Origin: Cupriavidus necator
GTDB taxonomy: Bacteria; Pseudomonadota; Gammaproteobacteria; Burkholderiales; Burkholderiaceae
DNA length: 64,000 nt
Direction: 5' to 3'
NCBI GenBank assembly: GCA_022041995.1
Contig: CP074381.1
Span: 2,232,001-2,296,000 of the forward strand
A program made the position numbers and the translations under genes. Below the pieces are notes generated by a model, which saw only the letters and a list, made by a program, of their open reading frames with translations, did no database searches and was not told where the DNA came from. Below, one piece after another: positions 44,667-55,447 of this stretch (its first letter is position 1; every line of letters starts with the position of its first letter).

Positions 44667-46268
44667 TCAGATGCGCAGAATGCCTTGCTGGCGCTCGCCG
44701 AATGGCGCGTTGAGCGAAGCTGACAGCGCCACCCCTAGCGCGTTGCGCGTATCGACCATATCGAGCACGCCGTCGTCGCGCAGCTCGGAGGTCTGGTAGT
44801 ACACGCTGTTGCTGCGGGTATAGTCCTGCTGAATCTGGTCATGGATGGCCTGGATCTCGGCAGGATCGGGCTGCTTGCCTTCCCGCGCCAGCGCGGCGAT
44901 CTTGATCTGCGATAGCGTCCTGGCGGCCTGCTCCGCACCCATGGTCGCGCACTGCGAATGCGGCCAGGCGAACAGGAAACGCGGATCGTAGCCCCGTCCG
45001 GCCATGCCGTAGTTGCCGGCGCCGAAAGAGGCATGGCACAGGACGCTGAACTTGGGCACCCGCACATTGCTCTGGACCATGATCATCTTGGCGCCGTCCT
45101 TGGTGATGCCGCGATGCTCGTAGTCCCGCCCGATCATGAAGCCGGTGATGTTGTGCAGGAACAGCAGCGGCACGCCGTCGCGGTCGCACAGTTCCATGAA
45201 GTTGGTGGCTTTCTCTGCCGCCTCGCTGAACAGCACGCCGTTATTGGCGAGGATGCCGATCTTGTAGCCCCACAGGTAGGCATAGCCGCACACCAGCGTG
45301 GTGCCGTAGTCGGGCTTGTATTCGTGGAACAGGCTCCCGTCGACCAGGCGCGCGATGACCTCGCGCATGTCGAACTGCTTCTTGATGTCGTCCGGGATGA
45401 TGCCGTAGAGCTCTTCCGGATCGTAGTACGGCGCTTCCGGCTCACGCATGTCCACCGCCTGCTTGGGGCGGCGGCGCAGGGTGCCGACGATCTCGCGCGC
45501 CAGCGCGATGCCCTGAGTTTCCGAGTCCACCGCGTAGTCGGCCGTGCCCGAGATGCGCGTGTGCACATCCGCGCCGCCCAGTTCGGCCGCGCTGATGTCT
45601 TCGCCGGTGGCGGCCTTGACCAGTGGCGGGCCGCCCAGGAATACGCCGCTGGAGCCGCGCACCATGATCGAGTAGTCGGACAGCGTGGGCACGTAGGCGC
45701 CGCCAGCAGTGCAATGGCCCATGGCCACGGCGACCTGTTCCACGCCGGCAGCCGATAGGCGGCACTGGCTGTAGAACATATGGCCGCCCTCGTGGAAGAT
45801 ATCCATCTGCATGGGCAGATAAGCGCCTGCGCTGTCGACCAGGTGCACGATCGGCAGACTGTTCTCCAGTGCGATCTTGAGCGCGCGGATGGATTTTCTT
45901 GCGCCGAGCGGATAGACCGCGCCACCCTTGATGGTGCTGTCATTGGCCAGCACCATCACTTCGCGGCCGTTGACCACCCCGATGCCCGAGACCACGCCGG
46001 CGCCCTTGATATGCGCGTCGTACTTGGCGTGATTGGCGGCCAGCGGTGAAAGCTCCAGGAACGGGGTGCCGGGATCGAGTAGCAGCTCCAGGCGCTCGCG
46101 CACCAGCAGCTTGCCCTGATCACGCACACGCTTGATGTCGCGCTCAGCCCGGTGGTGGCGGACGTCCTGCATCATTGCCAGGAATTCCTCGCGCACGCGC
46201 AGGTTGTGCGCACGGTTGGCCTGGAAAGACTCGGAGCGCGTGTTGATACGGGATTCGATGCGGCGCAT
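44667..46268 (-). CDS. Acyl-CoA carboxylase beta (carboxyltransferase) subunit (AtuC/LiuB-like)
   Basis: 533 residues, the usual length of methylcrotonyl-/geranyl-CoA carboxylase beta subunits. 'RINTRSESFQANRAHNL', 'PIVHLVDSAGAYLP', 'GHCTAGGAYVPTLSDYSIMV', 'FLGGPPLVKAATGE' and 'LFLHNITGFMIGRDYE' are the conserved carboxyltransferase segments, with both oxyanion-hole GG regions. It moves the carboxyl group from biotin to an enoyl-CoA. Whether the substrate is geranyl-CoA or methylcrotonyl-CoA cannot be read from the sequence alone; AtuA and AtuH neighbours favour the terpenoid role. Confidence 0.93.
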   Translation of the reverse strand: MRRIESRINTRSESFQANRAHNLRVREEFLAMMQDVRHHRAERDIKRVRDQGKLLVRERLELLLDPGTPFLELSPLAANHAKYDAHIKGAGVVSGIGVVNGREVMVLANDSTIKGGAVYPLGARKSIRALKIALENSLPIVHLVDSAGAYLPMQMDIFHEGGHMFYSQCRLSAAGVEQVAVAMGHCTAGGAYVPTLSDYSIMVRGSSGVFLGGPPLVKAATGEDISAAELGGADVHTRISGTADYAVDSETQGIALAREIVGTLRRRPKQAVDMREPEAPYYDPEELYGIIPDDIKKQFDMREVIARLVDGSLFHEYKPDYGTTLVCGYAYLWGYKIGILANNGVLFSEAAEKATNFMELCDRDGVPLLFLHNITGFMIGRDYEHRGITKDGAKMIMVQSNVRVPKFSVLCHASFGAGNYGMAGRGYDPRFLFAWPHSQCATMGAEQAARTLSQIKIAALAREGKQPDPAEIQAIHDQIQQDYTRSNSVYYQTSELRDDGVLDMVDTRNALGVALSASLNAPFGERQQGILRI

Positions 46269-46270
46269 GT

Positions 46271-46767
46271 TTACTCCTTCGCCGCTTCGAGCCGCACGAG
46301 CAAGGCGTCCCGGTCGAACAGATCACCCTTTGCACAGGGAATTTCCGCGACTACGCCATCGCGGGCCGCTTCCAGGTTGAGTTGCATCTTCATACTCTCG
46401 ATCACGATCATGGTTTGCCCCGCGCTCACGCGATCGCCCACGGCGACCGCGACCTCGATCACGGTGCCCGGCATTGGCGCCACGCAGACATCGCCCTCCT
46501 CGGCATCCGCCCCGGCGCCGCGGACCGGATCGCGCAGCGTAACGGTCCAGGCACGCCCGAAAGCATGCACATAGGCGGTCTCGCCATGCTGGGCGACCCA
46601 CACGGCATGGGTGTGGCCGCCCATCGTCAGCCCCAGCGCGCCGTCCGGCTTGCTCTCCATCGTTACGTCAGACACTGCGCCGTCGACCTCGACCCGGCCG
46701 CCACGTGCATCGCGCACCAGCGCGACGTGGTGGCGCGCACCGGCTCCAACTTCCGCTGTCAGCTTCA

Positions 46768-46768
<1 letters not shown>
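46271..46768 (-). CDS. Separate biotin carboxyl carrier protein (BT-BCCP)
   Basis: 165 residues. The biotinylation motif ESMKMQLNL is at about residues 126-130, in the expected C-terminal lipoyl fold (MPGTVIEVAVAVGDRVSAG... AEIPCAKGDLFDRDALLVRLE). The preceding 85 residues (VALVRDARGGRVEVDGAVSD) resemble the BT linker domain of carboxylase alpha subunits. In P. aeruginosa and P. citronellolis AtuF this region is fused to the biotin carboxylase; here the two proteins are separate with a TGATG overlap, an unusual split. Confidence 0.92.
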
Positions 46769-48255
<1,487 letters not shown>

Positions 48256-48260
48256 GGCTG

Positions 48261-50099
48261 TCAGGCTCCGTTTTTCTTGACGTTCTTTACTTTGTCGCCC
48301 GCGGCGTACAGCGCGAGCGGCCCCTGCGCCGTGAGCCAGGCGGCCGGCACGCGGACCGGCAGGTCCATCAGCATCTGCGCGTAGCTCTTGCCTTGCGGGT
48401 CATAGCGCAGCGACGCGATACCGCCGCCACCCAACGCCCCGGTCAGCAGGAAATTCAGTGCGTGGAAGCCGGGCAGTTCCCAGCGGCGCACTGCGCCGGT
48501 GATGTAGTGCCCGAAGAAGGTACCGACCCGTTCCGTGGTCAGTTCGCGGCGCAGCACCGGCAGGAACTCCGGGCGGCGTGCGATGACCCCGATATTGGCG
48601 TCATTGCCCTTGTCGCCGCTGCGGCCCCAGGCCAGGGCGATCAGCGGCACTTCCACGGCATCCCCGGGGGCAGGTTCATCGGCCCCTGCCACCGGTTCGC
48701 GCCGTTCCAGCGGCTGGCCGGCCGCGACCGTCACGGAGGTCACGATGCCGTCCAGTTCGACCTGCACCGGCACCCGGCCCTTGTCTAGCAGGAAGGAGAA
48801 CAGCCGCACCACCGGCGACGGTGACGGCCGTCCGCCGAACAGCCCGGTAGTGCCTTGCGCCATGGCTACGCCGGCCTGCGTCATCTCGCGGCCGAAGACC
48901 TCCAGCGCGGTCTTGTCATCGTGGCGCAAGCCGATCTTCAGGACCACTTCGCGGGCGGACGCGGCAAAGCGGCCGGCTTCCCCATAGGTATCTTCGGCGC
49001 CGATCACCTCGACCGAAGTCTCGCGATAGTCCCCACGCCCGGCAGCCAGGTTCAGGCCGCGCGTGCGCTCGATGATGGCCTGCCCCATGCGGCGCGCCTT
49101 GGCTGCCGCATCGCGCCCCGCCACCATCATGGTGGCGATCACGCGCCAGCCGTCGGCGTAGGTGGCACTGACCTTGTAGGTCGGCGTCGGGGCGCGGCCG
49201 CGGGCGCCGCTCACGTGCACGCGGTCAGTGCCGTCCTGCGCCAGCTTCACATCTGTGAAATCGCAGACCACGTCCGGCAGGATGTAGGCGGCAGGGTCGC
49301 CGATCTCATAGACAATCTGTTCCGCCACGGTGGCGGGCGTGACCAGGCCGCCGGTGCCAGCCGGCTTGGTCACGGTAAAGGCGCCGTCGGCCGAGCACTC
49401 GACGATGGGATAGCCCATGTCTTCCCAGCCCGGCACCTCGGCCCAGTCGGTAAAGAGGCCGCCCGTGCATTGGGGACCGCATTCGATGACATGGCCGGCC
49501 AGGCTGCCGGCGGCCAGCAGGTCATAGTCAGTATCGCGCCAGCCGAATTCATGCATCAGGATGCCAAGCGTTACCGCCGAATCCACGCAACGGCCGGTCA
49601 GCACGATGTCGGCACCCGCATCCAACGCCGTGGCAATGGAGCGCGCGCCGAGGTAGGCGTTGCAGCTCTGCACACGCCGGGGAAAAGGCGCTCCCGTGAA
49701 CATCTCGGTGGGCGCAAGCGCGTCGATTTCCTCGATGCGCGGCATCAGGTCATCGCCTTCGACGACGGCAATACGCAGCGGCACCCCAGCGGCCTTAGCA
49801 GCCACGGCCAGCGCGTCGCGACACGCCCGCGGATTGATGCCTCCGGCGTTCGACACTACCCGAATGCCACGCTTGGCAATGTCCGGCAGGAACGGCGCGA
49901 GGGTCTCGACGAAGTCGGGCGGATAACCAAATTCCGGGGATTTAGCCCGCGCGCGCGCGAGCAGCGACATGGTGATCTCGGCCAGGTAGTCCGACACCAG
50001 GTAGTCGATCCGGCCGCTGCCAACCAGTTGCGCCGCGGCTTGCGCGCTGTCGCCCCAGAAGCCGGAGGAACAGCCAATGGCAATCTTGCGCTCAGCCAT
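48261..50099 (-). CDS. AtuA-family protein (acyclic terpene utilisation, DUF1446)
   Basis: 612 residues from MAERKIAIGCSSGFWGDSAQ; upstream residues in the frame are unlikely to be translated because this start overlaps the next gene's end by 8 bases as usual in this operon. The core carries GCSSGFWGDS, YLVSDYLAEITMSLL, 'LTGRCVDSAVTLGILMHEF', 'ECSADGAFTVTKPAGTGGLVT', and the C-terminal AtuA-like alpha/beta domain with 'WGRSGDKGNDANIGV'. AtuA is required for terpene use in Pseudomonas, but its biochemical role is unknown. Its presence is the strongest argument that this carboxylase cluster serves isoprenoid-like acids. Confidence 0.93.
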   Translation of the reverse strand: MAERKIAIGCSSGFWGDSAQAAAQLVGSGRIDYLVSDYLAEITMSLLARARAKSPEFGYPPDFVETLAPFLPDIAKRGIRVVSNAGGINPRACRDALAVAAKAAGVPLRIAVVEGDDLMPRIEEIDALAPTEMFTGAPFPRRVQSCNAYLGARSIATALDAGADIVLTGRCVDSAVTLGILMHEFGWRDTDYDLLAAGSLAGHVIECGPQCTGGLFTDWAEVPGWEDMGYPIVECSADGAFTVTKPAGTGGLVTPATVAEQIVYEIGDPAAYILPDVVCDFTDVKLAQDGTDRVHVSGARGRAPTPTYKVSATYADGWRVIATMMVAGRDAAAKARRMGQAIIERTRGLNLAAGRGDYRETSVEVIGAEDTYGEAGRFAASAREVVLKIGLRHDDKTALEVFGREMTQAGVAMAQGTTGLFGGRPSPSPVVRLFSFLLDKGRVPVQVELDGIVTSVTVAAGQPLERREPVAGADEPAPGDAVEVPLIALAWGRSGDKGNDANIGVIARRPEFLPVLRRELTTERVGTFFGHYITGAVRRWELPGFHALNFLLTGALGGGGIASLRYDPQGKSYAQMLMDLPVRVPAAWLTAQGPLALYAAGDKVKNVKKNGA

Positions 50100-50880
50100 G
50101 ACTGCTCTCCTCTGCGCGCACCCAGTGCGGCTTGCGCTTCTCCGCGAAAGCAGCCATGCCTTCGCGAGCCTCGTCGCTGCTGGCAAGCCGCTCGATCATC
50201 ACCTCCGCGTAGGTGAGGGTCTGGTCGATTGACATGTCCTGCATCAGGTCGAGCGCCTGCTTGCCCACCCGCAGCGCGTTGGGCGAATTGGCCTCGAGTC
50301 GCTCGAGGACATCGACCACCTGGCGATCCAGCTCGGCGGCCGGTACCGCGCGGTTGATCAGGTGGTAGCGCTCGGCCTCCGCGGCACTGAGCGGCTCGCC
50401 GAGGAAGGCCATCTCCCAATAGCGCCGGCGTGGCAACTGACGGATCAGGTAGGTGGTGATCATCATTGGGAACAGCCCTACCCTGACTTCCGGCGTGCCG
50501 AAGCGGGCGTGATCCGCGGCCAGCGCCAGGTCACAAGCCGAGACCAGCCCAAGGCCGCCGCCCAGCGCAGCGCCGTTGATACGCCCGACGATGGGCTTGT
50601 GGCAGGCGCGCATGGCCCGGTACACCTGTACCAGCGGATTCTCCGCGCGCCCCGTGTCAAAGCTGCCGGCATCGCCTTTCAGGTCGGCCCCCGCGCAGAA
50701 GGTGCGATCGCCCGCCGCGGTCAGCACCACCGCGCGAATGGCGTCGTCGCCGGCCGCGTCACGGAACGCGTCGACTAGTTGACCGGTCATGACGCTATTC
50801 AGCGCATTGTGGGCGTGCGGCCGGTTCAGGGTGAGCCAAAGGGCGTTGTCCCGGCGCTCGACAACAATGGAATCAGACAT
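50092..50880 (-). CDS. Enoyl-CoA hydratase/isomerase family protein (AtuE-like)
   Basis: 262 residues. 'AGDRTFCAGADLKGD' supplies one oxyanion-hole amide, 'GRINGAALGGGLGLVSACDL' the second, and 'RYGTPEVRVGLFP'-like HARFGTPEVRVGLFPMM carries the position of the catalytic Glu (FGTPE). These are crotonase-fold features. In the atu pathway AtuE is isohexenylglutaconyl-CoA hydratase; here the assignment rests on cluster context. Overlaps the AtuA start by 8 bases. Confidence 0.92.
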   Translation of the reverse strand: MSDSIVVERRDNALWLTLNRPHAHNALNSVMTGQLVDAFRDAAGDDAIRAVVLTAAGDRTFCAGADLKGDAGSFDTGRAENPLVQVYRAMRACHKPIVGRINGAALGGGLGLVSACDLALAADHARFGTPEVRVGLFPMMITTYLIRQLPRRRYWEMAFLGEPLSAAEAERYHLINRAVPAAELDRQVVDVLERLEANSPNALRVGKQALDLMQDMSIDQTLTYAEVMIERLASSDEAREGMAAFAEKRKPHWVRAEESSHG

Positions 50881-50893
50881 CGACTTTCTCCAA

Positions 50894-51670
50894 TCAGGAA
50901 AAACGCGAAAAATCGGGCTGGCGCCGCGCGAAGAAGGCGGCAATGGCTTCCTGCATTTCCTCGGAGGCAAAGCAGATCTCGAGCGCTTTTCCTTCGGCCG
51001 CTATGGCTGCGGCCAGGCCCGCGCGGTGGCCCATCCTGAGCAGGCGCTTGCTGGCCCGCATGGAGGCCGGCGGGAGCGCCGCTAGTGCTGCCGCTGTCGC
51101 ATTGGCGCGTGTCATCAATGCATCCGGAGCCAGCACTTCATTGACAATGCCGGCGCGCAAGGCCTTCTCGGCATCAAAGGGCTGGGCCAGTAGGACCAGT
51201 TCGTTCGCCAGCCGCATGCCGGCATGCAGCGGCAGCAGGTAGCTGGAGCCGAATTCGGGCACCAGGCCGAGTTTTGTGAATGGCAATTGGAACGTTGTCC
51301 CGGCGGCCGCGAAAACGAAGTCGCAATGCAACAGAAGCGTCGTGCCGCCGCCGATCGCACTGCCGTGCACGGCGGCAACGATGGGCTTATCGAAGTCGTC
51401 CAGGCGCATCAGTAGCCGAGCGAAGGCCGAGCGGACATAGCCCTCGGGCAACGGCCCGGCCTGAAAGCCGTGCAGGTCGCCGCCTGCGCAAAATGCTTCG
51501 CCCTGCGCGCGCAGCAGAACCACGCGAGTCTGCTCGTCCTGCTGCGCCTCAAAAAGGCGCTGCTCAAGCTGGCAAAACCACGCCTCGTTCATCACGTTGC
51601 GTGCTTCAGGCGACCCGAACGTCACCGTAAGCACATGCTCACTGCGTTCAGCGCGGAAATTTTCGTTCAC
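50894..51670 (-). CDS. Second enoyl-CoA hydratase/isomerase
   Basis: 258 residues of the crotonase fold: 'AQGEAFCAGGDLHGF', 'VAAVHGSAIGGGTTLLLHCD', 'TFQLPFTKLGLVPEFGSS' (catalytic Glu region altered to PFTKL, as in isomerase-like members). Substrate not predictable; double-bond isomerase or hydratase in the same pathway is likely. It is the promoter-proximal gene of the operon, so it is read first from the divergent region with the TetR gene. Confidence 0.9.
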   Translation of the reverse strand: MNENFRAERSEHVLTVTFGSPEARNVMNEAWFCQLEQRLFEAQQDEQTRVVLLRAQGEAFCAGGDLHGFQAGPLPEGYVRSAFARLLMRLDDFDKPIVAAVHGSAIGGGTTLLLHCDFVFAAAGTTFQLPFTKLGLVPEFGSSYLLPLHAGMRLANELVLLAQPFDAEKALRAGIVNEVLAPDALMTRANATAAALAALPPASMRASKRLLRMGHRAGLAAAIAAEGKALEICFASEEMQEAIAAFFARRQPDFSRFS

Positions 51671-51752
51671 GTGTCTCCTCCTTGGGGCCCGGCTCTGGCG
51701 AGTGACGCGCCACAGGCTGCGGTTTGAGGGAGTCTAGAAGTGCGGAGATAAA

Positions 51753-51770
51753 AAAGCAAGCGCTTGGTTT
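51753..51770. promoter_or_regulatory. TetR-type operator in the divergent promoter region
   Basis: The perfect ten-base palindrome CAAGCGCTTG (51757-51766) is framed by AAAG and GTTT, extending the symmetry to 18 bases with one mismatch pair. It sits 83 bases upstream of the first operon gene and 126 upstream of the TetR gene, in an otherwise short spacer. This is the best candidate for the site where the adjacent TetR regulator represses both units. Confidence 0.65.
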
Positions 51771-51895
51771 ATTTGTGACGTACACTTTCAGCCGTGGTAT
51801 CCGAGGGGTTGGATCAATAACTTGTCCAGACGCTGGCGTCAGGCACCCGTCTAAAATGACGCCCGCCCCCAACTAAGTGACATCGAGCAAGAGAT

Positions 51896-52516
51896 ATGGC
51901 GCGACCGAAACGCGAAGACATTAATGACGTCAATCGCCGCAATGACCTCGTCATCGCGGCGGCATTGCTGTTCAAGGAGAAGGGCTACCATGGCACGACC
52001 ATGCGCGACATCGCGCGGGCCATCAACATGCAGGCGGGCAGCCCTTTCTATCATTTCGCCAGCAAGCAGGACCTGCTATTCGCCGGCGTGGAAGAAGGAC
52101 TGCTGGGATGCCTGGCCGACCTTGAGGCGATCGATCCTCAGGGAATGCCGGCACTGAATTACTTCCGCGAGCTGGCGCGCGCCCATCTTCGACGTTTGCT
52201 CGAAACGCAGGGCGGGATGGTTCCGATGGTGGTGGATGAATGGCGCTACCTGGAAGGCCCGCATCTCGAAGCCGTGCTAGCGATACGCCATCGCTTCGAG
52301 GCATTGTGGCAAGCCGCGTTAGCCCGACTCAAAGATGCCGGTCACGTCAGACGTGCCGACGCGATGGCCTGCCGCTTCTTCCTCAGCGCTTTGCATGGCA
52401 CGGTGCGTTGGTACAGGCCGGACGGTCCTTTGTCGCCTGATGAGATTGCCGACGAACTCGTGGATTGCACGCTCTGTGGCGACACGGATCGCCATGGCGG
52501 ATCTCGAACACCCTGA
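51896..52516 (+). CDS. TetR-family regulator of the atu-like operon
   Basis: 206 residues. The N-terminal helix-turn-helix is clear: LVIAAALLFKEKGYHGTTMRDIARAINMQAGSPFYHFASKQDLLF. The C-terminal part is a ligand-binding helical bundle with no identifiable ligand. Transcribed divergently from the carboxylase operon over a 225-base region that contains the palindrome at 51753-51770. Probably a repressor relieved by an acyl-CoA or acid intermediate (AtuR is also TetR-type). Confidence 0.93.
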   Translation: MARPKREDINDVNRRNDLVIAAALLFKEKGYHGTTMRDIARAINMQAGSPFYHFASKQDLLFAGVEEGLLGCLADLEAIDPQGMPALNYFRELARAHLRRLLETQGGMVPMVVDEWRYLEGPHLEAVLAIRHRFEALWQAALARLKDAGHVRRADAMACRFFLSALHGTVRWYRPDGPLSPDEIADELVDCTLCGDTDRHGGSRTP

Positions 52517-52811
52517 GCCGGGACGCGATCTCAGCTTCCACTGTACAAAGGTGTCAAGGCCAGCGCCGAGGATGACATACTGACTGAGCCCGCGGCCGGT
52601 CTGTTCCACGACCAAGTCCTCAATCAAAGGCAATCGAGACGCGGAAGGGATGCGTGAACTGCGGGTCCATTCGCCCGCGACGTCAACAGCCCAGCAACTC
52701 CAAGCCGATTTCGTCTTCCAGCACGTGCGGCGCGGCGTCGGCCTCGACATGCAGAGCGCGCCATAAGGCGACTCGAGCTGCGGTGCTGTCTGGCGCTATT
52801 TCGCCATTCAT
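52505..52811 (-). pseudogene. Remnant of a SAM-dependent methyltransferase (LCM/TIGR00027-like)
   Basis: The start (MNGEIAPDSTAARVALWRAL, then HVEADAAPHVLEDEIGLELLG) and the downstream motif QYVILGAGLDTFVQ are the N-terminal region and SAM-binding loop (GAGLDT) of this methyltransferase family. They are joined across frames by at least two shifts, and a third frame continues with EIASRLRVFEI before the homology ends at the TetR gene's 3' end. Only about 100 of ~300 residues are left. Confidence 0.7.
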
Positions 52812-53254
52812 GGCTTTCGATCCTATTGTTCGTCTTGCACCTAAAGTTGACCTGCTCGTCCCGCGCCACGCTATGCAAGAAAGGGGTTTTGCTTCGGTCC
52901 CATGGCGATCCATTCGCGGACATAACTGCGCGTGCGCTTTCCGACTGAAGTGCCCCCCACGTACGACCGTTTGACCTTGGAAGCAGCCGTAGAGGTCGCC
53001 CTGGGTCGAAAGGCAGTTCAGGGTCGGGAAGCGACCGTCGAGTCGACTGATAGCAGTCATACGTTGGCCCGCGTGCCCGTTGGAGAGAATAGCTTTCACT
53101 CGGCTGGGAAGGATAGGAAGACCGCCGTAATGCGACTGAGCCTCGGCAGAGGCTCAGTCGATCTCGAAGACGTCTTGTACTTCCTGACGGCCGAGGAAGG
53201 CCCTGCCCGCTAAAGTGTCACCGCTGGGTGACGCGCCCGGGAGTGGCCAGTGGC
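52812..53254. other. Gap between methyltransferase remnant and Cache protein
   Basis: About 440 bases. A plus-strand frame of 93 codons (52932-53213) shows no recognisable motif and no ribosome-binding site; I do not call it. A long perfect hairpin is the only feature. Confidence 0.4.
53133..53160. other. Perfect 12-base-pair hairpin
   Basis: CGACTGAGCCTC (53133-53144), loop GGCA, GAGGCTCAGTCG (53149-53160). It lies about 95 bases beyond the stop of the Cache-protein gene, in the right position for a transcript end, but no T-run is attached on either strand. Confidence 0.6.
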
Positions 53255-53797
53255 TCATTGCGTCTTCGGATACCCTACGTAGTAAATGCCGATGACACCC
53301 CCACTGTTGTCGTGGATAGGCTCATATCCAGTGGTATATGGCTTGCCAAGGATGTCAGCATCACCGTAGTAGGCACCACCACCGCGTATTGCCCCCATGG
53401 CCTTGCCCTTCGGATCGAGGACAGTCCCAATCGCCCTCGATCCATCGTCCTTCTGTACATTCGTCGCCACGCGCACGAAATCATCGCCGCTCTTGACGAA
53501 CAATGTTGCCGTGCCGCCATGCTCCTTTTTGACTTCATCAACTACGGCAAAGTTGTTGTTCATCTTGGTCGCGCCAAAGTACAAAGCTGGCGCGGGTTTT
53601 CCTGCAACAGCATCTTCTCCTTTAATCCCCGGTGCGCCCAATTTGGCCGTCTTAGCCTTCAGTGACGCCATGGCCTGCTTCACGTTCTCCGGTGATTGCG
53701 CATAGCTCATGGCGGGAGTGAAGACCGGCAATGCGAGTGCAAAGATCACAGGGGCGACCCATCGCCCTATAGCACCTACGGGACATGCTTTTGCCAT
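53255..53797 (-). CDS. Exported single Cache-domain (Cache_3/Cache_2-like) protein
   Basis: 180 residues from the ATG at 53797 (GGGGGAC upstream). A signal peptide (FALALPVFTPAMSYAQ) is followed by a stand-alone sensor-type fold: 'NNNFAVVDEVKKEHGGTATLFVKSGDDFVRVATNVQKDDGSRAIGTVLDPKGKAM' and the end 'YEPIHDNSGGVIGIYYVGYPK'. This is the ligand-binding half of chemoreceptors and kinases, without a signalling domain. A periplasmic binding protein is likely; ligand unknown. Confidence 0.85.
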   Translation of the reverse strand: MAKACPVGAIGRWVAPVIFALALPVFTPAMSYAQSPENVKQAMASLKAKTAKLGAPGIKGEDAVAGKPAPALYFGATKMNNNFAVVDEVKKEHGGTATLFVKSGDDFVRVATNVQKDDGSRAIGTVLDPKGKAMGAIRGGGAYYGDADILGKPYTTGYEPIHDNSGGVIGIYYVGYPKTQ

Positions 53798-54317
53798 TTT
53801 GTCCCCCTTTAGGCAGCGTCGCCGACGAGGCGAGGCGGCAACTTCCCCGGGACCGGGCAGCGTGCCCCTTTGTCCGATTGGAGTATAGGCAGCGGTCGAG
53901 ACGCTGCTTCTCCGGAAGCGAGGCACTACAAAACTTTCCCCGCACCGCGCTCAATATGCTCGCGCATGATCTTGATTTGCCCCCGCGACAGCGCAATGAC
54001 TCCCCTTGCCTCGAGCCGATTCAACTCGAGACCCACACGATAGCGGGAACCACCGACAGATCTGGCCAGATCCGCCTGGGTCACCTCGATGCAGACATCG
54101 GAGGTGCTACCTTGCGGTGACCGCCTTGCCAATTGCACAAGGCGCGCCCATACCTTGTCCGTCAGTGACTCGAAGGACTGCGTGCCATACATTTCCAGCA
54201 CATTGTTCAACCTGCTCGCGAGCATCAGGGTGATTGCCAATGCTACTGTCGAATCGTGCAGAAGATGCTCCAGGAGCTCTCGCCGGATATGCAATACCTC
54301 GGATTGACGATCGGCAA

Positions 54318-55447
54318 GGCGTTGTTGCATAAATCGAGATTGAAAACAGGGGCTCCTCGGTGACGCTGAACTCAGGCGATACGGACGGATTGCGGGCGAG
54401 CGAGCGCGACCATGCGGTTGAGCACGCCCGCACGGATAGCCACTTCGGTGGCCTGCGACCCGATTTCGCGTGCCCACAGACTGTGTCCCGTCAGCGTCTT
54501 GAGGCGGTACATCAGGGTCTCGGCCAGCGAGCGCCGGTGATAGCCGCTGGCGGCTTTCCAATCGCGTCGACTGCTCTTCTCGATGACATCGATGGCCTCG
54601 TTACGCCAGGCTGCGCCCGGCGTACTTTCGGACCAAGGCTTCGCTCCATCGCGTGGTGGAATCGAGGGCTGTGCACCTCGCGCAGCAATCTCCGCGTGGC
54701 ACGGCTTGCTGTCGTAAGCGCCATCACCTCCGATGGTATCGATCGGTGTATCAACCGGGATCTGATCGAGCAGGTCGGCCAACACTTCGCCATCGCCAAC
54801 GTCCTGGTGGGTCATCAGTGCAGCACAGATTTGGCCGGTGTTCGCGTCCATGGCGAGATGGACCTTGCGCCAAGTCCGGCGCTTGGACCAACCGTGCTTG
54901 CGAACCTTCCACTCGCCTTCGCCGTAAAGCTTCAGCCCAGTGCTGTCGATCACCAGATGCAGCGGCTCGCCGCTACGCGAGGCGGGCAGCACGACGTTCA
55001 GATTCTGCGCGCGGCGGCTCAATGTCGTGTAGTTCGGCACTGGCAACGTTGGGAAAGCCAGGGTGCGCAAGCTCTGCGCGAAGCCTTGCAGCGCGCGCAG
55101 CGGCAGGTGGAACACCTGCTTGAGACTGAGCAGACCCTGGATCAGCGCATCCGTATAGACGAGCGGGTGGCCACGCTTGGGCGACTGGGCTTTAGCCGGT
55201 GGCACGAGCAAGCTCTCTTCGACCCACATCGTCACGTCTCCTCGGGCTATCAGCCCCTTGTTGTACTGCGCCCAGTTCTTGACGCGGTAGACCCCCTTGG
55301 GCTCGGCTTGCTGTCGGTTGTCCTTGCGCATCGTCCCGGAAAAAGTCCAAGACACTACGCCGCTTCGTCAGAAGTTAACAGAGCCAGCGCTCCAGTCGTT
55401 GTGCGTAAACGTCAGCCCATCCGACCCCGGATTTATGCAACAACGCC
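54318..55447 (-). mobile_element. Complete IS5-family (IS903 subgroup) insertion sequence
   Basis: 1130 bases. Perfect 18-base terminal inverted repeats GGCGTTGTTGCATAAATC at 54318-54335 and 55430-55447, differing from the IS903 ends mainly in a few positions. A 9-base direct repeat GATCGGCAA flanks it (54309-54317 and 55448-55456), the target duplication length of IS903. One transposase gene is inside. The intact ends and clean target site indicate a recent insertion. Confidence 0.95.
54372..55331 (-). CDS. IS5-family transposase
   Basis: About 319 residues, DDE type: catalytic Asp in HLVIDSTGLKLYGEGEW, Asp in GGDGAYDSKPCH and Glu in RRSLAETLMYRLK, with the DDE-spaced Y-x2-R-x3-E-like YRLK. 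Start at 55331 (MRKDNRQQAEPKG). Cuts and joins the element's ends during transposition. No frameshift, so the element may still be active. Confidence 0.95.
   Translation of the reverse strand: MRKDNRQQAEPKGVYRVKNWAQYNKGLIARGDVTMWVEESLLVPPAKAQSPKRGHPLVYTDALIQGLLSLKQVFHLPLRALQGFAQSLRTLAFPTLPVPNYTTLSRRAQNLNVVLPASRSGEPLHLVIDSTGLKLYGEGEWKVRKHGWSKRRTWRKVHLAMDANTGQICAALMTHQDVGDGEVLADLLDQIPVDTPIDTIGGDGAYDSKPCHAEIAARGAQPSIPPRDGAKPWSESTPGAAWRNEAIDVIEKSSRRDWKAASGYHRRSLAETLMYRLKTLTGHSLWAREIGSQATEVAIRAGVLNRMVALARPQSVRIA

Noticed and set aside
52932..53213. 93-codon plus-strand frame
   Set aside because: No ribosome-binding site, no recognisable motif, and it spans the perfect hairpin.
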